From Methylocystis bryophila (GTDB lineage: Bacteria > Pseudomonadota > Alphaproteobacteria > Rhizobiales > Beijerinckiaceae): 64,000 nucleotides of DNA. The notes under the pieces are model-generated. The model made no database searches, had not been told where the DNA came from, and saw only the letters and a list, made by a program, of their open reading frames with translations. A program made the position numbers and the translations under genes. Shown piece by piece: positions 59,222-64,000 of the stretch; within the stretch, counting starts at the first letter, position 1; every line of letters begins with the position of its first letter. The stretch spans positions 992,001-1,056,000 of the forward strand of contig NZ_AP027149.1 in the NCBI RefSeq assembly GCF_027925445.1. The letters are read 5' to 3'.

Positions 59222-61078
59222 TCATTTTTCTCGCCACCACGTGTCGAGCGTCGCCGGGAAGATCGGGGCGCCATATCGGGGCAGCCGTTCTGGCCGCTTC
59301 AAGCCGGAATCATGCGCGGTCCACTGATCGGCGGCGTGAAAGAAGGGGACGATGTAAAAGCCGGAGAGCAGAACCCGGTCATAGGCCCGCACAGCCGTAA
59401 CGAAGTCCTCCCGGGTCTTGGCCGAGAGAATCGCCTCGATCAGCGCGTCGAGCGCCGGCGAGGCGGCTCCGCACAGATTGTAGCTCGCCTCTTGTGTCGC
59501 GCTCGCCGAACCCCAGCGCATGCGCTGCTCGTTGCCGGGCGAGGCGGAGGCCATCCATTGGCCGGGCATCATGTCGAAGTCGAATTTCTGGCGTCGTCGC
59601 TGATATTGGACTTCGTCGACGACGCGCACGCTCGCTTCGACGCCGATGCGCTTGAGCGAGGCGGCGTAGTTCAGCGCGAGCCGCTCTTCGGCGCGGTCCT
59701 TGACCATGATCTCGAAGGAAACCGCAACGCCGTCCTTCTCGAGCCGATCGCCCTCGAGCCGATAGCCGGCTTGCGCCAGAAGCGCGAGCGCGCGTCTCGC
59801 CATCTCCCGATCGCGCCCCGTGCCGTCGTTGACCGGCGGGCGCCAGGCGCCGTCAAGAATGTCCGGGCGCACAGCTCCGGGAAACGGCGCGAGCAGCGCG
59901 CGCTCCGCCTCTGACGCGGGGCGTCCTGTCGAGGCGAGATCGGACTGGTCGAAGAAGCTCTTCGTGCGCGTATAGAGGCCGTTGTACAGATTGGCGTTGA
60001 TCCATTCGAAATCGAACATCATCCCCAAGGCCTCGCGCAGGCGCGCGTCCTTGAAGACCTCGCGGCGCAGATTGAAGGCGAAGCCCTCCATCCCTTTGGG
60101 GTTGTCGTTGTGGAGCGTCTCTTTGACGATCCTGCCGTCGCGCGCTGCGGGAAAATCATAGCCGTCCGCCCAGCGCGTGGGGTTCGCCTCGTCGCGGTAG
60201 TCGACGAGCCCGGCCTTGAACGCTTCGAAGAGCGCGTTGCCGTCGCGAAAATAGTCGATGTCGATCTCGTCGAAATTGTAGAAGCCGCGCTGGCTGGGAA
60301 GCTCCGCGCCCCAATAGTCCTCGTTGCGCTTCAACACGAGCCGCGCGCCCGGCCTGACCTCGACGACCCTGTAGGGACCCGAGCCGAGAGGCGCTGCGAG
60401 CGTCGCGTCCTGAAAATGCTCGACGTCCGTCGCATGTTTCGGCAGCACGGGCATCAACGCCAGGATCAGCGGCAGCTCCCGGTCCTTCGCGCCCGTGAGG
60501 TCGTAACGCACGGTGTAGGCGTCGGGCGCCTCGATCGATTTCACGAGCCCATAGGCGATGCGCTGCTGTGGGCGCCCTTTCGCTTTCAAGAGCTCGAAGG
60601 TGAACATCACGTCGGCCGACGTCAGCGGCGCGCCATCCGAGAAACGCGCCCGCGGGTCGAGATGGAAGACGAGTCGCGTGCGGCCGGCGTCGAGATCCAG
60701 CGATTTGACGATCAGCGGGTAGAAGGTGAAAGGCTCGTCCTGCGACCGCATCATCAGGGTCTGGAAGACGTTGCCGGCAAGGCCTTGCGCCGTCGAGCCC
60801 GCCTTCAGGTTGAAGGGATTGAGGCTGTCGAATGTGCCGGGCAGGCCGATTCGAAGCCGTCCCCCCTTCTTCGCCTTTGGCTCCGCATAGGGAAAGTGAT
60901 CGAAATCGGGCGGGAGGAGCGGGGCCCCGTGCATCGCCACGCCATGCGTGGGCCCCTGCGCCTCGCCGCCGCTCACGACCGGCGCTGCGCCGAGGAGGAG
61001 CGCCAGGCAGAGACCCGCGCGAAGCCCTTTCAGGTCTCGCGCCCACGAGAGAAGTTGGCGAATCGGAAATCCTTGCAT
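59222..61078 (-). CDS. Peptide-binding protein, second YejA-like paralogue
   Basis: 618 residues from ATG 61078, with a signal peptide at about 1-41 (RAGLCLALLLGAAPVVSGGEA), apparently Sec rather than Tat. THGVAMHGAPLLPPDFDHFPYAEPKAKKGGRLRIGLPGTFDSLNPF and RLVFHLDPRARFSDGAPLTSADVMFTFELLK are SBP_bac_5/YejA blocks. No permease or ATPase gene lies beside it, so it probably feeds the YejBEF transporter encoded at 17.2-21.8 kb or another system. The longer frame to 61282 has no homologous look. Confidence 0.9.
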   Translation of the reverse strand: MQGFPIRQLLSWARDLKGLRAGLCLALLLGAAPVVSGGEAQGPTHGVAMHGAPLLPPDFDHFPYAEPKAKKGGRLRIGLPGTFDSLNPFNLKAGSTAQGLAGNVFQTLMMRSQDEPFTFYPLIVKSLDLDAGRTRLVFHLDPRARFSDGAPLTSADVMFTFELLKAKGRPQQRIAYGLVKSIEAPDAYTVRYDLTGAKDRELPLILALMPVLPKHATDVEHFQDATLAAPLGSGPYRVVEVRPGARLVLKRNEDYWGAELPSQRGFYNFDEIDIDYFRDGNALFEAFKAGLVDYRDEANPTRWADGYDFPAARDGRIVKETLHNDNPKGMEGFAFNLRREVFKDARLREALGMMFDFEWINANLYNGLYTRTKSFFDQSDLASTGRPASEAERALLAPFPGAVRPDILDGAWRPPVNDGTGRDREMARRALALLAQAGYRLEGDRLEKDGVAVSFEIMVKDRAEERLALNYAASLKRIGVEASVRVVDEVQYQRRRQKFDFDMMPGQWMASASPGNEQRMRWGSASATQEASYNLCGAASPALDALIEAILSAKTREDFVTAVRAYDRVLLSGFYIVPFFHAADQWTAHDSGLKRPERLPRYGAPIFPATLDTWWREK

Positions 61079-61395
61079 GCGCGCAGGATAGACTCCCTCT
61101 GGGAGAAAAAAACGGCGGAGATCGGCTTTTTGCGATTCTCGGCCCCCGGGCGCTGGAATTTGCCTCGCCGACCATGTATGACCTCCGGCGCCGTCACGCT
61201 CCCGACTCCGAGGGCGAGAACGTGACGCGCTCTGCGCCGCGACGTCCCTCGCTCTCCGGAATGGCGGGCCCGTCGGCTCCACGCACTGCTGAAGCGCGCA
61301 AAGGCGAAAATGGGGCGCCCCCCCGTGGCGTCGGCGAGAACCCCTTCGTTAGGAAAGCAGCCCCAACATCTAAAAGGCACTCGAAAGGAATTCCA
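61079..61395. other. Intergenic region between divergent yejA-like and ialB-like genes
   Basis: 317 bases, no gene supported. It must contain both promoters. A partial inverted repeat CGTCACG...CGTGACG occurs at about 61192-61229. Nothing else is identifiable. Confidence 0.4.
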
Positions 61396-62076
61396 ATGTC
61401 CTTCAACATTCTGCGTTCCTGCGTCGCGGCTGCGGCGCTTTTGACCGCCGGCGCGGCCATTGCTCAGCAGGCCCAGCCCGCGCAGCCCGGCGCCGGCGCC
61501 CAGCCCGCGGCTCCCCCCGCTCCCGTCGTGCAGGAATTCGTCGCCGTGGATCCGGAGTGGAATAAGGTCTGCTTCAACGAGCCGCAGACCCAGAAGCAGA
61601 TTTGCCAGACGACGCGGCTGTTCGGCGATCGCGCGGAGAACCCGGTTCTTTCGATCCTCGTGACCGATCCGGGCGGAGCCGACAAGGCCATCCAGGTCCT
61701 CGCGCCGATGGGCGTCGCCCTGCGTCCGGGCTTCCGCATTGCGGTCGACAAGGGAGCGCCGGAAGGCGGCGCTTATGAGCTTTGCACGCCGCAAGGGGCT
61801 TATGGCGGGCTGCATGTGAAGCAGGCTTTCGTCGACTCGATGAAGAAGGGCGAGAAGCTCGCCGTCTCGGTCAAGACGATCAATGGCGCGGAGTTCATCT
61901 TCAACCTGCCGCTCGCCGGTTTCGGCAAGGCGTTCGACGGCCCCGGAATCGACCCCAAGGTCGCCGAGGAGCGTCAGCGCAAGCTGCAAGAAGAGCTCAT
62001 GAAGAAGGCCGAAGAGGAGCGCAAGAAGCTCGAGGCGAACAAGACGGGAGCCGCGGCGCCCGCGAAGCCGAAGTAA
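61396..62076 (+). CDS. Invasion-associated locus B (IalB) family protein
   Basis: 226 residues from ATG 61396 (GAAAGGAATTCC upstream). Signal peptide at 1-23 (MSFNILRSCVAAAALLTAGAAIA), a Gln/Pro/Ala-rich spacer to about 45, then the IalB core with paired cysteines (WNKVCFNEPQTQKQICQTTRLF and YELCTPQGAYGGLHVKQAFVDSMKKGEKLAVSVKTINGAEFIFNLPLAGFGKAFDG), ending in a charged helix (EERQRKLQEELMKKAEEERKK). Named from Bartonella, but the family is widespread in free-living alphaproteobacteria; role in envelope stress is only presumed. Confidence 0.9.
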   Translation: MSFNILRSCVAAAALLTAGAAIAQQAQPAQPGAGAQPAAPPAPVVQEFVAVDPEWNKVCFNEPQTQKQICQTTRLFGDRAENPVLSILVTDPGGADKAIQVLAPMGVALRPGFRIAVDKGAPEGGAYELCTPQGAYGGLHVKQAFVDSMKKGEKLAVSVKTINGAEFIFNLPLAGFGKAFDGPGIDPKVAEERQRKLQEELMKKAEEERKKLEANKTGAAAPAKPK

Positions 62077-62245
62077 GCTCCAGAGCGAATTCCGCAGATT
62101 GGTTGCGCGGCGCGTTTTCCTCCCGTCACGGGAGGGGCGCGCCGCAGCTTTTTTTGCTTGCATTCGCGCCCGCCGAAGGGGCCCGCCGGCCTATCGCGGA
62201 ATATGCGCTCAAAACTTTTGCAGCCGGATCGCGCCTTCTGCGCTC

Positions 62246-62360
62246 AGAGCATGTCACGGAAAAGCGCGAAGCGGTTTTCCGGTCAAGACAGGCTCCACCC
62301 TTTTGATTTGGCGCGATTCCTTATCGCTCGAAGGATTCCGTTCGAGCGGGAAACGCGCGA
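62246..62360 (-). repeat. Dispersed palindromic repeat, family A, copy 3 (reversed)
   Basis: Reverse-complement full copy: AGAGCATGTCACGGAAAAGCGCGAAGCGGTTTTCC...TTTTGATTTGGCGCGATTCCTTATCGCTCGAAGGATTCCGTTCGAGCGGG. Matches 14866-14980 and 36236-36351 at most positions. Confidence 0.9.
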
Positions 62361-62753
62361 GACGGTTTCGCGCGAAGGTTCTTTTTTCATCCTGCGTGGC
62401 TGCGAGCGGCCTCGACCGCTCGACGACCTCCGCGGCTCGGATTTTCGCCGCAAGCGTTTGTATGCGCGGCGCGACCCTTCACATCAACGTCACGCTGGAT
62501 TGGGATAAAAGCTACGGAGCGCGACGGTCCCTCCTCTCGAGAGAAGCATGGGTCGCCAAATTCGAACCCGTCGCAATCAAAGCGATGACGCCGGGCGCCG
62601 CCAATGGCCGCCGCATGGCCCGTCTCTCGGGGCTCGAGTCGCCAGTCATCACCCAGTTCCACTTCGAACATTGACGAGCGCGAGAACGCGTCGTCTGCGG
62701 ATGACGAAGGCCACATTCCCGAATGATCCAAATTGGCAGGGGGCTAAGCGGCA
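62361..62753. other. Intergenic region upstream of the maoC-pta fusion
   Basis: About 390 bases with no gene I can support; with the repeat and 62077-62245 the gap totals 677 bases. A short palindrome GAGCGGCCTCGACCGCTC is at 62403-62420. The downstream gene has a weak ribosome site (AGGGGG at about 62738). A remnant of a former gene is possible, since short open frames occur, but none resembles a family. Confidence 0.4.
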
Positions 62754-64000
62754 ATGACGACGAAACCGTTTCGCAACACCACATATGACGAGCTCGTCAT
62801 TGGCGCTACGGCGAAAATCGAGCGCGTCTGCCGCGCCGACGACATGCTGCTCTTCGCGCATGCTTCCGGAAATCTCAACCCGTTGATGCTGCCGTCCTCG
62901 AATAGTCTCGACGACTGCCACGCCATCGCCCCCTCGCTCTGGGTCGGATCTCTTGTCTCGGCCGTTCTCGGCAATCTCCTTCCCGGCGCCGGCACGCTCT
63001 ATCTCGCGCAGAATTTCCGTTTCGGCGCGCGCGTCTCTTGCGGCGACGCGCTCACGGTCGAAGTGCGCTGCACCGAGAAGCGCGAACGACCGGTGGCGCT
63101 CTTCGACGTTCGCGTCACGAAGTCGGATGGCGCAATCGCCTGCGAGGGCGTTGCGGAAGTCGCGGCGCCCTTGGAGCCGATCGAGACGTTCCCCGAGGAT
63201 CTGCCCCCCATGCTGCTGGGTCGGCACGAGAATTTCGCGCAATTGATCCGGCGCGCCACGGGCTTGCCCCCGCTCGCGACCGCGGTCGTCTGTCCGGACG
63301 ATCAGAATTCCCTGGGCGGCGCTCTGCTTTCGGCGGAGTATGGTCTGATCGCTCCGATCCTCGTTGGCGAGCGGGCGTCGATCCAAAAGGCCGCGGAAGC
63401 GGCTGGCGTCGATCTCTCGCCCTACAAGATCGTCGAGGCCGCGGACGATCAGGAAGCTTGCGCGCGCGCTGTCGAGCTCGTCGTGCGCGGCGAGGCGCAA
63501 GCCCTCATGAAGGGCAATGTGCATTCCGACGCGCTGCTCGCCGCCGTTGTCAAGAAGGAAGGAGGCCTGCGCGGCCCTCGGCGCATCACCCATGTGTTCG
63601 CCATGGATGCGCCGGCGCTCGATCGCCTTCTCTTCGTGTCCGATGCGGCGGTGAACATCGCCCCCGATCTGACGACGAAAGTCGACATCGTCCAGAACGC
63701 GATCGATCTCGCGCGCGCCTGCGGCGTCGAGACGCCGAAGGTCGGCGTGCTCTCGGCGGTCGAGACGGTCAATCCGGCGATCCCCTCGACGCTCGATGCG
63801 GCGATCCTGTCGAAAATGGCCGAGCGCGGCCAGATCATCGGGGGCATCGTCGACGGTCCCTTGGCGATGGACAACGCCGTCGACATCGGCGCCGCGCGGA
63901 CCAAAGGGATCTCTTCCCTCGTCGCTGGCCACGCCGATATATTGATCGCGCCCAATCTCGAGGCTGGCAACTTGCTCGCCAAGGAGCTGACCTTCGTCGC
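62754..64000 (+). CDS. Bifunctional MaoC-like hydratase / phosphate acetyltransferase (partial)
   Basis: The first 415 residues are visible; the gene runs off the window. Residues 1-140 are a MaoC-like hot-dog domain (TTYDELVIGATAKIERVC, FAHASGNLNPLML, LWVGSLVSAVLGNLLPGAGTLYLAQNFRFGARVSCGD). From about 160 the PTA/PTB domain begins (ALVKxx-like ALMKGNVHSDALLAAVVKKEGGLRGPRRITHVF, and IIGGIVDGPLAMDNAVDIGAARTKG). The domain moves acetyl or another acyl between CoA and phosphate; such fusions often precede an acetate kinase gene. Confidence 0.9.
   Translation, partial: MTTKPFRNTTYDELVIGATAKIERVCRADDMLLFAHASGNLNPLMLPSSNSLDDCHAIAPSLWVGSLVSAVLGNLLPGAGTLYLAQNFRFGARVSCGDALTVEVRCTEKRERPVALFDVRVTKSDGAIACEGVAEVAAPLEPIETFPEDLPPMLLGRHENFAQLIRRATGLPPLATAVVCPDDQNSLGGALLSAEYGLIAPILVGERASIQKAAEAAGVDLSPYKIVEAADDQEACARAVELVVRGEAQALMKGNVHSDALLAAVVKKEGGLRGPRRITHVFAMDAPALDRLLFVSDAAVNIAPDLTTKVDIVQNAIDLARACGVETPKVGVLSAVETVNPAIPSTLDAAILSKMAERGQIIGGIVDGPLAMDNAVDIGAARTKGISSLVAGHADILIAPNLEAGNLLAKELTFV

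Noticed and set aside
62099..62674. 191-codon plus-strand frame upstream of the maoC-pta gene
   Set aside because: It runs through a dispersed repeat, is arginine/serine-rich like other shadow frames, and shows no domain pattern or ribosome site.
1..64000. Prophage, integrase, CRISPR-Cas or secondary-metabolite cluster
   Set aside because: I looked for capsid/terminase, recombinase, Cas and large synthase sequences on both strands and saw none.

Overview
The window reads as about 64 kb of chromosome from a GC-rich alphaproteobacterium, most likely a member of the Hyphomicrobiales (Rhizobiales). Supporting this are a MucR/Ros-type regulator, an EipA-like DUF1134 protein, an IalB-family protein, an HWE-type histidine kinase, a YejABEF-type peptide importer with a Tat-exported binding protein, and a fused MaoC-like/phosphotransacetylase gene. 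A methylotrophic or methanotrophic relative (Methylocystaceae/Beijerinckiaceae) is possible but is not shown by any gene here. I see no phage, no CRISPR array and no intact transposase.

Layout. 1-11.7 kb is the peptidoglycan/division (dcw) cluster: murE end, murF, mraY, murD, ftsW, murG, murC on the plus strand, mostly with stop-start overlaps. The run breaks after murC. A small islet (an acetyltransferase with an amber stop, a DUF2442 gene, the tail of a DUF4160 gene) lies between murC and a decayed second copy of the murC 3' end. A secreted protein and a radical SAM gene follow on the minus strand, then a solitary murB. ddl and ftsQAZ are not in the window. 11.7-15 kb has mucR, a metal-binding HMA protein, rph-rdgB and dispersed repeats. 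15.3-21.8 kb is a yejABEF operon with a two-gene PIN toxin/antitoxin module inserted between yejE and yejF. 21.8-31.9 kb has mutL with two coupled genes, a YciI-EVE-HWE kinase operon, a membrane coiled-coil protein, a KirBac-type channel, an EipA-like protein, cysQ, and holC with a methyltransferase. 32-41.5 kb has a second PIN module, ettA, tRNA-Tyr, rfbBCDA (dTDP-rhamnose) and, convergent to it, an AGE-type epimerase with hldE (ADP-heptose), so this is an envelope-sugar region. 41.6-46 kb has a hybrid histidine kinase and a MarR-controlled operon (isochorismatase-fold protein, small membrane protein, MFS exporter). 46-55.9 kb has tRNA-Ser, a patatin, a membrane-anchored quinoprotein, gatC-gatA-chorismate mutase, a YgjP-like metalloprotein, SCO, a NicO/RcnA exporter and an SDR. 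56-64 kb has purSQ, a serine hydrolase, a second yejA-type binding protein, an IalB protein and the start of the maoC-pta fusion.

Two families of dispersed palindromic repeats punctuate the intergenic spaces. One copy lies inside the rfb operon, and in three places the repeat supplies a gene's stop codon. I did not find a convincing new multi-gene system. The observations most worth checking are the lysine-to-glutamine change in the MurD P-loop, the islet bracketed by a decayed murC duplicate, the toxin-antitoxin pair coupled inside the yej operon, the C8 tract at the 5' end of cysQ, and the MarR operon.
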